From Bacteroidia bacterium (GTDB lineage Bacteria; Bacteroidota; Bacteroidia; Bacteroidales; Paludibacteraceae), in contig RZYM01000001.1 of assembly GCA_009930305.1 (NCBI GenBank), forward strand, positions 124,001-188,000: a stretch of DNA of 64,000 bases, read 5' to 3'. Made by a program: the position numbers and the translations under genes. Below are positions 16,731 through 26,678 of the stretch, in pieces (within the stretch, counting starts at the first letter, position 1; every line of letters begins with the position of its first letter). Under the pieces are notes generated by a model. That model had not been told where the DNA came from and made no database searches. It saw only the letters and a list, made by a program, of their open reading frames with translations.

Positions 16731-16771
16731 AAAAATAAGGGGTTTACATTTGATGTAAGCCCCTTATTTTT
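16731..16771. terminator. bidirectional intrinsic terminator between the HIT gene and the transcarbamylase
   Basis: A long stem (aaaaataagggg...tta with taa...ccccttattttt) around a short TGA-containing loop, flanked by A- and T-runs on both sides. It serves the greA-HIT operon (plus) and the convergent transcarbamylase gene (minus). Confidence 0.8.
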
Positions 16772-16812
16772 ATGATTTATTGCAAATTTATAAACTAAGA
16801 CTTACTATACAG

Positions 16813-17766
16813 TTACAATGATTCTAGCATTCTCTTTATTACTGTTTGAGCAGATATCACACGATTTGCAGCCTCAGGTATCACTAAAGAACGCGGACTC
16901 TCAATAACATCATCAGTTACAATCATATTTCTACGAACAGGCAAGCAATGCATAAAAAATGCATTATTAGTCAAACTCATTTTTTCAGTGTCAACTGTCC
17001 ATGACATATCTTTACTCAATATTTTGCCATAGTTAGGATCAGCATAAGCAGACCAATTTTTTGCATATATAAAATCGGCACCCTCAAATGCTTTACGTTG
17101 ATCGTATTCTACTTTTGCTCCGCGTACAAACTGTTCGGCCAATTCATATCCCTTTGGATGAGTAATTACAAAATCTACATCAGCAGCGTTCATAAAATCA
17201 GCAAAAGAGTTAGGAACAGCTTGCGGCAATGCTTTTGGATGAGGAGCCCATGTTAATACGACCTTAGGCCTTGACTTTTCTTTATATTGTTCGATTGTAA
17301 TTAAGTCGGCAAAAGCCTGCAAAGGATGACATGTGGCAGACTCCATACTAAATACCGGTTTACCTGAATATTTAATGAACTGATTTAAAATAGTTTCCTC
17401 GTAATCGAATTTCTTATTTTCCAATCCTGCAAATGAACGCACTCCTATCAAATCACAATAACTACCCATTACCGGAATGGCTTCGAGTAAATGCTCAGGT
17501 TTATCACCATCCATAATAACACCTCTTTCTGTTTCAAGTTTCCAAGCACCTGCATTTACATCCAATACTATGGTATTCATTCCTAAATTCATTCCCGCTT
17601 TCTGAGTACTCAGACGAGTTCTCAAACTCGAATTAAAAAACACCATCAACAAGGTTTTGTTTTTACCTAAGGTATCCCATTTGTATGGGTTGGATTTTAC
17701 TTCAAAGGCTTCCTTTAAAGCTGTCTGTAAATTGCCTAGATTGGCAACACTTGTGTATGTTTTCAT
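16813..17766 (-). CDS. argF': N-succinylornithine carbamoyltransferase (ArgF')
   Basis: 317 residues from the ATG at 17766 (MKTYTSVANL), chosen over the longer frame because the -7 box at 17786-17793 lies between the two starts. The carbamoyl-phosphate motif SSLRTR (46-51), the HPLQ-containing ATCHPLQAFADL and HCLPVRR are present. Proline at residue 90 (DGDKPEH) matches the residue that in Bacteroides selects N-succinylornithine over N-acetylornithine. The enzyme carbamoylates the acylated ornithine in the Bacteroidetes route to arginine. No other arginine gene is adjacent. Confidence 0.88.
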   Translation of the reverse strand: MKTYTSVANLGNLQTALKEAFEVKSNPYKWDTLGKNKTLLMVFFNSSLRTRLSTQKAGMNLGMNTIVLDVNAGAWKLETERGVIMDGDKPEHLLEAIPVMGSYCDLIGVRSFAGLENKKFDYEETILNQFIKYSGKPVFSMESATCHPLQAFADLITIEQYKEKSRPKVVLTWAPHPKALPQAVPNSFADFMNAADVDFVITHPKGYELAEQFVRGAKVEYDQRKAFEGADFIYAKNWSAYADPNYGKILSKDMSWTVDTEKMSLTNNAFFMHCLPVRRNMIVTDDVIESPRSLVIPEAANRVISAQTVIKRMLESL

Positions 17767-17785
17767 ATAGTAAATTTTACGAGTC

Positions 17786-17793
17786 CAAAGATA
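17786..17793 (-). promoter_or_regulatory. -7 promoter box of the transcarbamylase gene
   Basis: TATCTTTG on the minus strand, 19 bases before the chosen start. It supports the shorter start codon. Confidence 0.5.
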
Positions 17794-17943
17794 CAAATTT
17801 GTTTTAAATATTTCACTTGTGTGTATTTATGCATAATTTTTGGATTTATTTAAAAAAATGCCTCTATGAATGGATGAATTCACAAACTGTGGCGACATGC
17901 ACAAATTTTTAAATACTCAACAAAAATGCAACGATAAATTAAT

Positions 17944-17951
17944 TATCTTTG
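17944..17951 (+). promoter_or_regulatory. -7 promoter box of the TPR/barrel pair
   Basis: TATCTTTG, about 88 bases before the ATG at 18040; fits TAnnTTTG. Confidence 0.5.
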
Positions 17952-18039
17952 TGGTCGTTATAATAATACTATTAGGTTTTAAGATAATAAATTGCATCAA
18001 TATTCGTTTGAATATTATGTACTAAAATCATATTTTGTA

Positions 18040-21000
18040 ATGAGATACATCAGCCGTTTCGTTGTTTTGGCTCTTATGTGCGGAAGTCTTACTCCATGTA
18101 TTGCACAAAGATCACCATTCGATAACACACAACATCGCCTATTTTCTGAAGGGCAATCATTTTTCACCGAAAAAAATTACTCTGCATCTACACGGTACTT
18201 AGAGGAGTATTTAAAAACTAATCCGAATGCCGAATCAGAAGAACTTAGACAAGCTAAATATTATATAGCAATTTCTTCGTACATACTTCGAAAGGATGAT
18301 GCACAATCAAAATTAGAAGCATATCAAGCCAGATATCCATATTCTACAGACAATGAACGCATCCATTTATACATTGGTATTCTTGAGTTTGAGGCAGGTA
18401 AATATAAACCGGCGATTAAGCATTTTGAACAAATAAAGACCGCACAATTAGATGAAGAGGAATTTTTGGAACTACTCTTTTATAAAGGATATGCATACGT
18501 AAAACAAGAGAGTTACGAAAAAGCAGCATACGAACTACAGCAACTACTCAAAAAACCGGAAAACAAATTCAGTCAAGCTGCAAGATATTACTATGGATTT
18601 TCGCAATATCGTTTGGGAAATTATGAAACAGCATACGAATATCTAAAAACAGTTGAAAAGGATCCTGATTTCCAAACAACAACACCATATATAATATGCC
18701 AATGCCTTTATAAAATGGATCGTTGCAGTGAATTACAAACCTATGGAAAATCGCTGTTAGACAAGGAAAAAAAGAATAAAAATATTAATGAAATCAAACA
18801 CCTACTTGGTGCATGCAGCTTTAAAACACAAAATTACGCTGATGCACTAGAATACTTGTCTGCATACAAAACAGATACAAAGAAAATAAGTCGTGAAGAT
18901 TGGTATATGTTAGGAATATCGGCATATAAGACAGACGATTTTAAGAATACAATTGGATACCTATCAAAAGTAACTAGTAAGGAAGATGTACTCACACAAA
19001 ACAGTTACTTCCATATTGCAATGGCTTACATCAAACTAGGCGACAAAAAGAACGCACGTATGGCATTTGAAGCTGCAGCAAGATACAAATTTGACTCCGG
19101 AATCCAAGAAGATGCACTCTATAACTACGCCTTAGTTACTTACGAGATGTCTTTCTCACCATTTAACGAATCTGTAGTTGCTTTCGAAAGATTCTTGAAA
19201 GATTTCCCTAAATCTCAATACGTTCCGAAAGTATACGAATATTTACTAAATGTATACCTCACCACCAAAAACTATAATGCAGCATATCAATCAATACAAA
19301 ATATTAAAAGTGACAATCCTGCTATTAAGGAAGCTGAACAAAGAGTTCTTTTCGGAATGGGAACAACAGCAGTGGCAAATCGTAAATATGGAGCTGCAGC
19401 AAAAAACTTTGAGACTATAATCAACAATAAATCATATAATTATGAAATTACAGCAAGAAGCTATTTTTGGTATGGAGAGTGCATGTATAAGATGAAAAAA
19501 TACGCTGAGGCAAAGAAAAGTTACGAAACATACTTAAATAAAATAGGCAGTAAGAATGGTGATGAATACGCTTTGGCTCATTACAATTTAGGCTATGTAT
19601 ACATTAAACTAAATGATTACAAAGAAGCAAACCTGTGGTTCCGTAAGTTCATCAATTTAGAAAGCGAAGATAAAGCTATGTTGGTTGATGCATGCAACAG
19701 AATTGGTGATTGTTATTTCCAAAACAGACAATTTGATCAAGCAAAAAATGCATACGAACAAGCTTGCCAATATGGTATCAAGATACAAGGGACAGATTAT
19801 TCGTTATACCAGAAAGGCTTCGTATGTGGTTTACAAAAAGACTACAATCAGAAAATTACTATTATGCAAAGTCTTATCGCCGACTATCCGAAATCAGAAT
19901 GGGCTGATGACGCATTATACGAGATAGGACGCACTTATGTCGCTATTGATAATAATGCAGATGCAATTGCAACCTTCAATCTTATAAGTAAAGAATATCC
20001 AAAAACTAATCCTATTGTACGGAAATCAAAACTTCAAATTGCCATGTTGCAATATAACGGAGGCGAAACAGATAAGGCAGTTGGTACATACAAGAGCATT
20101 ATATCTGAATATCCTAATACGGAAGAATCAGAAACTTCACTTTCAACATTAGAAAGTATATTAGTAGAGGCAAATAGAGTAGAAGAGTACACAGGTCTTG
20201 CAAAATCATTGGGACGCGGTTCTTCAATACAAGCCGATTCACTTATGTACAAAGCAGCTGAAAAAGTCTACTTCAGAGACGAGTTGGCAGAAGCAATAAA
20301 CAGTTTTACAAAATACATTAATACATATCCGGAAGGTAAATATAATGCTTTAGCACAATATTACATGGCAAGTTGCTACTATCGTCAAAATGACAAAAAC
20401 ACTGCTTTGTCATTGTACGTTAGTTTGATTGACAATCCAAAGAACCCGAATATAGAAGAAACATTAGTAAGAGCTGCTGCTATTAGTTACGATGAAAATA
20501 AACATGAAGAAGCATTAAAGTATTTCTCAAAATTATACGAGCTTGGCAATAAGGATAATAAAAAAGCTGCAAGCATTGGTATTATGCGTTGTTCATACAT
20601 AATTAATAATTATCAAGAAACTATTGATGCAGCAAACCGCATAGCAGAACAATATGGAACCGATGCAGAACTAATGCTTGAGGTTATCTACAAGCGAATG
20701 AAATCGTATATAAATACAGACAGACGCCAAGAAGCAGAAACAGATATAAAGACTTTAGCAAAAGATACTCGCAACGAATATGGGGCAGAAGCTAAATATC
20801 TGATGGCTGAAACTTATAAGATTAACGGCAAAAATGATGAGGCTGAAAAAGAAATATTCGATTTTATAGACAAAGGAACGCCACATACCTATTGGTTAGC
20901 GAAATCATTCATACTTCTTTCTGACATCTATATTGAAAACGAAAATTATTTTGAAGCGAAACAGTACCTGCTTAGTTTACAAGATAATTATACAGAAGCA

Positions 21001-21081
21001 GACGAAGATATTAAGAAAGCAATCGCCGAACGTTTAGAAATAATTGAAAAACACGAAAATGAAACCGTATCAAACAATTAA
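18040..21081 (+). CDS. large periplasmic tetratricopeptide-repeat protein
   Basis: 1013 residues from the ATG at 18040, chosen because it gives a good signal peptide (MRYISRFVVLALMCGSLTPCIAQ); an upstream TTG frame does not. The rest is TPR-like helical repeats throughout (for example GNYETAYEYLKTVEKDPDFQ, KKYAEAKKSYETYLNKIG, YNALAQYYMASCYYRQND). It is probably a periplasmic scaffold. The barrel protein follows after a single base, so the two probably work together at the outer membrane; such TPR/barrel pairs recur in Bacteroidales. The function is unknown. Confidence 0.85.
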   Translation: MRYISRFVVLALMCGSLTPCIAQRSPFDNTQHRLFSEGQSFFTEKNYSASTRYLEEYLKTNPNAESEELRQAKYYIAISSYILRKDDAQSKLEAYQARYPYSTDNERIHLYIGILEFEAGKYKPAIKHFEQIKTAQLDEEEFLELLFYKGYAYVKQESYEKAAYELQQLLKKPENKFSQAARYYYGFSQYRLGNYETAYEYLKTVEKDPDFQTTTPYIICQCLYKMDRCSELQTYGKSLLDKEKKNKNINEIKHLLGACSFKTQNYADALEYLSAYKTDTKKISREDWYMLGISAYKTDDFKNTIGYLSKVTSKEDVLTQNSYFHIAMAYIKLGDKKNARMAFEAAARYKFDSGIQEDALYNYALVTYEMSFSPFNESVVAFERFLKDFPKSQYVPKVYEYLLNVYLTTKNYNAAYQSIQNIKSDNPAIKEAEQRVLFGMGTTAVANRKYGAAAKNFETIINNKSYNYEITARSYFWYGECMYKMKKYAEAKKSYETYLNKIGSKNGDEYALAHYNLGYVYIKLNDYKEANLWFRKFINLESEDKAMLVDACNRIGDCYFQNRQFDQAKNAYEQACQYGIKIQGTDYSLYQKGFVCGLQKDYNQKITIMQSLIADYPKSEWADDALYEIGRTYVAIDNNADAIATFNLISKEYPKTNPIVRKSKLQIAMLQYNGGETDKAVGTYKSIISEYPNTEESETSLSTLESILVEANRVEEYTGLAKSLGRGSSIQADSLMYKAAEKVYFRDELAEAINSFTKYINTYPEGKYNALAQYYMASCYYRQNDKNTALSLYVSLIDNPKNPNIEETLVRAAAISYDENKHEEALKYFSKLYELGNKDNKKAASIGIMRCSYIINNYQETIDAANRIAEQYGTDAELMLEVIYKRMKSYINTDRRQEAETDIKTLAKDTRNEYGAEAKYLMAETYKINGKNDEAEKEIFDFIDKGTPHTYWLAKSFILLSDIYIENENYFEAKQYLLSLQDNYTEADEDIKKAIAERLEIIEKHENETVSNN

Positions 21082-21082
21082 T

Positions 21083-22765
21083 ATGAAAGCCCTTAAATTA
21101 ATCACTTGTTTATGCGCCATGGCAGCAATACCTGCTTATGGACAAACAGCAGCAAGCGGAACAGAATCAATTACACGTAATGTTACGGTTGAAAAGGCAT
21201 ACGACCCAACTAGCATCGAAGTAAATAAAATAAGCCCTGTTCCACCAAAAGAAGAATATACGCCTGAGCAACCATCCGTAACATATTCAACATGGTCAAA
21301 AGCAGAAGAAGTTAATACTACACCTGATAAATTAAAAGCTGAACAGTATGAAAATTCTGAAACTGCAGATATTAAAAAAGGCATATTTAAAGCCGGTTTA
21401 GGATTTTATTGGCAAGTACTAGGCGAGTTCTATTACCCACTTTTACAAGGAGATAAATATTTGTTAGATGTAAACCTTAAACATTTATCAAATTGGAGCA
21501 ACATAAGATTGGAAGATGGAACTGTTCCACGCGCAATGACACAAAATACATCAGCAAATGTAACATTTGAATCTCAATTTAGAGATGCCAGATTGAATTC
21601 TGCATTGGATTTTTCATATAATGGGTTTGATTACTACGGCAAATCTACAGTACCCTTAATTAATGACCCTATTAAAGATACAATAGGAACTTATACTACA
21701 GTTGGCCTTAACTTTAATCTATTCTCTACAAATACGAAAAAAGCATTTCAATATAACACAACATTAGGCTATGATTACTTCGGACGTAATTTCGGAGTCA
21801 GTAATAATTGTATACTTGTTAAAGCTGAATTAGGAGGCGAAGTTGGCAACGGCGAATTGGGTACCGACATTGATATAGATACAAATATTAAAGGCATTAC
21901 AGAAGAAAGTACAGGTACTCATAAATCGGAGGCAGGATGCTTAATCTCTATAATGCCGTACTATAAATTGATTGGTAAAACATGGGATTTAAAGATTGGT
22001 GGTAATTTATATATTTTAGCAGCAGAAGCTACAAAACGTCCCGTTACAGGTTCTGCAAATATTGAAGGCCGCTTTGGATTAGTTCCGGGATTATTTCATT
22101 TGTATACAGGTATTAAAGGTAGCTTTGTAGAAAATACATATCCAAATATAATTAAAGAAAACCCATATATAAAACCGCTTTTAAATATAGAGCCGACATA
22201 TACGCCGCTAAATATTTCATTTGGAATGAAGGTAAACATTATGGAAGGACTTCTGTTTGATTTAGGATTTGACTATAGTCTTATATTAGATCAATATTAT
22301 TACGTAAATGATACTATAAATGGGAATTACTATAATACTTTTGATGTTACTTACGAAAATACAACCAACAAGGTATCAATTGAAGCCGGACTATATTTCG
22401 ATTATATAAAGAATCTAAATGTAAGTTTAGTCGGAAAATACAACTATTGGGGTGTAACTGATAATCAATTCGCATGGCAAAAACCGGCATGGGAAATTAA
22501 ATTGGAAGCAAACTATACTATCAAAGAAAAATGGCAAATCGGATTGTCTTATAACTTCCTTGGCGGAAGATTCGCTCGGGTAGGAACAGATGCGGTTCCG
22601 ATGACAGATATACACGATCTTAACATTTATGTTTCGTACAAAGCACTAGATTGGTTGAGTGTATTTGCCAATGGAAAGAATCTAATAAATATTCAAGCCG
22701 ATAAATACTACGGATATAGGAACTTTGGCATAAATGGAATGATTGGTGCCACATTCTCTTTTTAA
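21083..22765 (+). CDS. outer-membrane beta-barrel protein (TonB-receptor-like barrel)
   Basis: 560 residues from the ATG at 21083, one base after the TPR stop; this start gives the signal peptide MKALKLITCLCAMAAIPAYGQ. The chain is dominated by alternating aromatic/hydrophobic strands and ends in F (GINGMIGATFSF), as barrel proteins do. It has no plug domain or TonB box that I can see, so it is a barrel only, perhaps a porin partner of the TPR protein. The last 4 bases overlap the convergent shikimate kinase gene. Confidence 0.78.
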   Translation: MKALKLITCLCAMAAIPAYGQTAASGTESITRNVTVEKAYDPTSIEVNKISPVPPKEEYTPEQPSVTYSTWSKAEEVNTTPDKLKAEQYENSETADIKKGIFKAGLGFYWQVLGEFYYPLLQGDKYLLDVNLKHLSNWSNIRLEDGTVPRAMTQNTSANVTFESQFRDARLNSALDFSYNGFDYYGKSTVPLINDPIKDTIGTYTTVGLNFNLFSTNTKKAFQYNTTLGYDYFGRNFGVSNNCILVKAELGGEVGNGELGTDIDIDTNIKGITEESTGTHKSEAGCLISIMPYYKLIGKTWDLKIGGNLYILAAEATKRPVTGSANIEGRFGLVPGLFHLYTGIKGSFVENTYPNIIKENPYIKPLLNIEPTYTPLNISFGMKVNIMEGLLFDLGFDYSLILDQYYYVNDTINGNYYNTFDVTYENTTNKVSIEAGLYFDYIKNLNVSLVGKYNYWGVTDNQFAWQKPAWEIKLEANYTIKEKWQIGLSYNFLGGRFARVGTDAVPMTDIHDLNIYVSYKALDWLSVFANGKNLINIQADKYYGYRNFGINGMIGATFSF

Positions 22766-23274
22766 TCCATCTGAGCGCAAATTTGAGCCATTTTATCGAC
22801 AACTTTATTGTTTGAGGCATCAACAGTATACTTGGCTTTTTGGTAGAATGGTAATCGCTTTGTAAGCATTGAACTTACATAAGAAAAGATTTCATCATAG
22901 TTCTTATCTATAAGAAGCGGCCTATTAAATTTTGCTAAAGATAAACGTTTTGCAAGTTCCGAATCAGGGACTTGCAAAAAAATAGTAATACCATTATTAT
23001 TCATATAATCTATATTATCATAGAAACAAGGCATTCCACCTCCTGTTGCTATAACAACATCTTCGAACTTAGATATTTCTTCTAATATTTTACGCTCAAG
23101 TATACGAAACTTCGACTCACCTTTTTCCGCAAACAAAGATGAAACAGTCTTGTGATACTTATTCTCTATATAAACATCAGTATCAATAAAAGACAAACCT
23201 AAGTTAAAAGCTAATTGCCTGCCAAAAGTAGTCTTTCCGGCTCCCATATAACCTATCAAAAATATACGTCTCAT
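22762..23274 (-). CDS. aroK: shikimate kinase
   Basis: 170 residues. Walker A GYMGAGKT, the shikimate-binding FIDTDVYIE, the RILERKIL segment and the ATGGGMPC loop are all present, followed by a lid region with RPLL. It phosphorylates shikimate at the 3-OH using ATP in aromatic amino acid synthesis. The start overlaps the stop of the cardiolipin synthase gene by 4 bases; its end overlaps the convergent barrel gene by 4 bases. Confidence 0.94.
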   Translation of the reverse strand: MRRIFLIGYMGAGKTTFGRQLAFNLGLSFIDTDVYIENKYHKTVSSLFAEKGESKFRILERKILEEISKFEDVVIATGGGMPCFYDNIDYMNNNGITIFLQVPDSELAKRLSLAKFNRPLLIDKNYDEIFSYVSSMLTKRLPFYQKAKYTVDASNNKVVDKMAQICAQMD

Positions 23275-24704
23275 AAGGCAGGACTAAATAAACGTGCTAT
23301 AGACCTTATCACTTTACGGAATCTAGGTGTTTTACTCAACTTCCAAAGTGTTAGTTTTCTGCAAGATTTTTCATCAACAATAAATATTTTCTTCAATTCA
23401 ACACTCTTCTCTTCATCATAAATAAAAGCACTGACTTCAAAATTCTGTTCGAAACTACGAAAATCCATATTTGCAGAACCTATAATAGCAACTTCATCAT
23501 CAATTACTATAGTCTTAGCATGAATAAAACCTTTTTTGTACTGAAATACTTTAACACCGGCACTCAATATTTCTGCCATATATGATAGAGATGCTTCGTA
23601 TGATATTCGAGAATCAGAACGAAATGGTATCATCAAACGAACATCTATACCTCGCATTGCTGCAGATTCTATGGCGGTTAATATACTTTCGTTGGGCAGA
23701 AAATAGGGAGTTTGAATATAGATATAATTTTTAGCATCATTAATTGCATAACAAAAGCCTTGCATAATGCTTTGCCAATCTGTATCAGGTCCACTGCCGA
23801 CAACTTGTATTGAAGTGTTACTTTCGCACGATGAAATGGGGAAAAATCTAGGTGTTTGATGTAATTTCTGTGTAACATACAACCAATCTGTAAGATATAT
23901 ATTCTGCAGACCTGCAACACCATCACCTTCAAATCTAATATGTGTATCTTTCCAGATTCCCCAATCAAGTCCATCTGTGTACCTATCCGCTATATTAAAT
24001 CCTCCAAGATATCCTATTTTGCCGTCAATAATCAGAATCTTTCGGTGATTCCTATAATTTAGCTTGTTTGTAAAATAAGGGAACCTAAGTTTAAAGAAAG
24101 ATTGCAACTTAATTCCGGCATCCTGCATTTCTTTAATTGTAAAATACTTAAGTCTCCAGCTACCTATATCATCGTAAATAAGCCTAACTTCTACACCCTC
24201 ACGAGCCTTCTTAATTAAAGCATCTTTAAATCTATTACCTGTCTTATCTGTTTCAACTATATAATATTCTGCATGAATATGATTGGTCGCATTTTCAATG
24301 TCCTTAATCATATCTGCGAACAGTTTCTTACCATTTGTAAATATCTCAACATTATTGTTTGCAAACAACTTCGCTTCTGAAGAAGTTTCTAATAGTTTGA
24401 TTAAATGAGCATGTTTTTTTACTATCTTATTGTGTGTTACCAATTCAGTTCTAGCTATTGCCGGATTCATACAAATTTGAATCTTCGCCTTTGTTTTGCG
24501 TGACAATCTACTTTGTCTATGATAACTACGACCAAAAACAATATAAAACAACAATCCAAGGAAAGGAATAGTCGTCAATACCAGAATCCACGCAGTTGTT
24601 CTTACCGGATTTTTGTTTTCAAGCAGCACTACCGAAACACTTGAAATTACCAAAATCCAATAGGCAGCAAACAACACATAATATAAAACTTGTAATAAAT
24701 CCAT
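23271..24704 (-). CDS. cls: cardiolipin synthase (phospholipase D type)
   Basis: 477 residues. Two N-terminal membrane helices (about 5-60, ending in FYIVFGRSYHRQ) are followed by two phospholipase D domains. Each has an HKD motif: HRKILIIDGKIGYLGG in the first and IHAKTIVIDDEVAIIGSANMD in the second. It joins two phosphatidylglycerols, or uses another phospholipid donor, to make cardiolipin at the inner membrane. It is packed between ribD (1-base overlap) and aroK (4-base overlap). Confidence 0.93.
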   Translation of the reverse strand: MDLLQVLYYVLFAAYWILVISSVSVVLLENKNPVRTTAWILVLTTIPFLGLLFYIVFGRSYHRQSRLSRKTKAKIQICMNPAIARTELVTHNKIVKKHAHLIKLLETSSEAKLFANNNVEIFTNGKKLFADMIKDIENATNHIHAEYYIVETDKTGNRFKDALIKKAREGVEVRLIYDDIGSWRLKYFTIKEMQDAGIKLQSFFKLRFPYFTNKLNYRNHRKILIIDGKIGYLGGFNIADRYTDGLDWGIWKDTHIRFEGDGVAGLQNIYLTDWLYVTQKLHQTPRFFPISSCESNTSIQVVGSGPDTDWQSIMQGFCYAINDAKNYIYIQTPYFLPNESILTAIESAAMRGIDVRLMIPFRSDSRISYEASLSYMAEILSAGVKVFQYKKGFIHAKTIVIDDEVAIIGSANMDFRSFEQNFEVSAFIYDEEKSVELKKIFIVDEKSCRKLTLWKLSKTPRFRKVIRSIARLFSPAL

Positions 24705-25732
24705 TATTTTGATTTAAAACTCACTATTTTGTGATTCCCATACATTTCAATATAAGCATCATCAGGAATTGATATCATTGGAGCAGCAACTCCCGAACAA
24801 CATTTAACAGGAGATTCCTCTATCTGAACCTCATCATAAAACTTCCCTTTGATAAAACAATCCAAAGTAAATTTTCCGCCCTCAACTATTAATGACTGAA
24901 TACCTCTCTCATATAAATCAGCCAATATTTGAGGAATAATATCTAACTTAAAATCAAGTTGTACCAAACAATTATTATCGCTCTTAATTGAATTGTATAT
25001 AATAGTTGAAACTGAGCCATCATATAAATGATAATTACTTGGAATGCTCAAGTTTCTGTCAACTACTATTCTTAAAGGATCCTTCCCGTACCAACGGCGT
25101 GTGTGAAGTTTCGGATTATCCTTTAAGGCTGTTTTAGTACCAACTAAAATTGCCATTTCCTCAGCTCTCATTTGATGAACCAAAGCCTTTGTTATATTTG
25201 ATGATATAAGTAAAGGTTTTTCCTCGATTCCATCAATATAACCATCTGTAGTTTGAGCCCATTTTAAAATAACATACGGACGATGTTTTGTGTGATAAGT
25301 AAAAAAACTCCTGTTTAATATCCAACCTTCTTCTTCAAGAAGGCCTACAGAGACTTCAATACCTGCATCACGCAACATAGCAATACCTCTACCGGCTACC
25401 TTGGGATTCGGATCTAAGTTACAAACCACAACCTTCTTGACTCCTTCATTTATTAATCGCAAAGCGCATGGAGGAGTTTTTCCATGATGAGAACAGGGCT
25501 CAAGATTAACATACAAAACCGAATCCTTTAGTAAAGACTTGTCAGCAACAGAATTTAAAGCATTTATTTCAGCATGTGATTGACCAAATTGCCTATGAAA
25601 GCCTTCTCCTATGATTTTGTCGTTATGTACAATAACACAACCAACCATTGGATTAGGAGCAACCTTTCCAATTCCAAGTTTGGATAATTGGAAACATCTT
25701 CGCATATATTTTTTTTCATTTTCCAAATACAT
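24704..25732 (-). CDS. ribD: bifunctional riboflavin biosynthesis deaminase/reductase RibD
   Basis: 342 residues. The N-terminal zinc deaminase has H53-A-E55 and the cysteine pair C80/C89 in EPCSHHGKTPPC. The C-terminal reductase domain (about 148-342) has ILKWAQTTDGYID, DPLRIVVDRNL and SLIVEGGKFTLDCFI. It converts the first pyrimidine intermediate of riboflavin synthesis in two steps. It is the first gene of the ribD-cls-aroK unit and is divergent from prmC with only 19 bases between the starts. No FMN riboswitch is visible. Confidence 0.94.
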   Translation of the reverse strand: MYLENEKKYMRRCFQLSKLGIGKVAPNPMVGCVIVHNDKIIGEGFHRQFGQSHAEINALNSVADKSLLKDSVLYVNLEPCSHHGKTPPCALRLINEGVKKVVVCNLDPNPKVAGRGIAMLRDAGIEVSVGLLEEEGWILNRSFFTYHTKHRPYVILKWAQTTDGYIDGIEEKPLLISSNITKALVHQMRAEEMAILVGTKTALKDNPKLHTRRWYGKDPLRIVVDRNLSIPSNYHLYDGSVSTIIYNSIKSDNNCLVQLDFKLDIIPQILADLYERGIQSLIVEGGKFTLDCFIKGKFYDEVQIEESPVKCCSGVAAPMISIPDDAYIEMYGNHKIVSFKSK

Positions 25733-25739
25733 TTTTTTG

Positions 25740-25747
25740 TAGCTTTG
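25740..25747 (+). promoter_or_regulatory. -7 box directly before prmC
   Basis: TAGCTTTG fits TAnnTTTG. Only four bases separate it from the ATG at 25752, so the predicted transcript begins at or next to the start codon. Confidence 0.5.
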
Positions 25748-25751
25748 CGAT

Positions 25752-26600
25752 ATGGAAAATATAAAAACCTATTTTAATAATATTCTAAAGGATATTTACA
25801 ACCCTAACGAGATTGGTATATTTTACAGAACAAGTATGGAACATGTTTGCTGCATACCCAAACAAGATACCTACTTTCGCAAAGATACTGATTTTAGCGA
25901 TAAACAAACAGCAGAAATGAAAAGTATTGCTAATCGCCTACAAAAAAACGAACCTATTGAATATATTTTAGAGGAAACTCAATTTCTAAGTCTTAAATTT
26001 AAACTCAATAAACATGTTCTGATTCCTCGACCTGAAACAGAAGAACTGGTTGATTGGATAAAAAAAGACATCGATAATAATCAAAAACTTAGCATTATCG
26101 ACATAGGAACCGGAAGTGGATGTATCGGTGTGTCTCTAGCTAAGTTTTTTTCTAATGCAACAGTTACTGCTCTTGATATTTCTAAAGAAGCTCTGCAAAT
26201 TGCACAACAAAATGCAGAATTTAATAATGTAAAACTACAATTATTATGTGCTGATATTTTGAATTTTGCAAATAAATTACAAAACAAATATGATATAATA
26301 GTAAGTAACCCACCCTACGTTCGCGAATGCGAAAAATCTGATATGGAAGAAAATGTCTTAAAATATGAACCGCACTTAGCACTATTTGTATCAGACGAAA
26401 ATTCTTTGGTTTTTTACGATGAAATCGCAAAATTTGCGATTTCACACTTAAATGACAATGGTTCAATATATGTAGAAATTAATCGCTACTTAGGTAATGA
26501 GACTTTAAAAGTGTTTGAATCATATAATTTTAATTGCATAATGAAAAATGATTTATCAGGCGCAAACCGCATGATCAAAGCAATTAAAATAAAAAAATGA
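25752..26600 (+). CDS. prmC: peptide chain release factor N5-glutamine methyltransferase PrmC
   Basis: 282 residues. An N-terminal helical domain includes EPIEYILEETQF. The SAM site is IDIGTGSGCIGVSLA and the catalytic NPPY lies in IIVSNPPYVRECEKSDM. It methylates the GGQ glutamine of release factors. Length is normal and all key motifs are intact. Confidence 0.94.
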   Translation: MENIKTYFNNILKDIYNPNEIGIFYRTSMEHVCCIPKQDTYFRKDTDFSDKQTAEMKSIANRLQKNEPIEYILEETQFLSLKFKLNKHVLIPRPETEELVDWIKKDIDNNQKLSIIDIGTGSGCIGVSLAKFFSNATVTALDISKEALQIAQQNAEFNNVKLQLLCADILNFANKLQNKYDIIVSNPPYVRECEKSDMEENVLKYEPHLALFVSDENSLVFYDEIAKFAISHLNDNGSIYVEINRYLGNETLKVFESYNFNCIMKNDLSGANRMIKAIKIKK

Positions 26601-26623
26601 CGTATTTTTTGTTTTATAAATGC

Positions 26624-26654
26624 TTTGATTTATAGTTTTTTTATATTATTTTTG
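26624..26654 (+). promoter_or_regulatory. -33/-7 promoter of the glycogen operon
   Basis: TTTG (26624-26627), 19 bases, TATTTTTG (26647-26654). It lies 24 bases before the ATG at 26679 and rules out the longer frame starting at 26625. Confidence 0.7.
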
Positions 26655-26678
26655 CAAACGATTGCAAATTTTCAACAT

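Noticed and set aside
24704-25752. FMN riboswitch for ribD
   Set aside because: Only 19 bases separate ribD and prmC starts, too short for the element.
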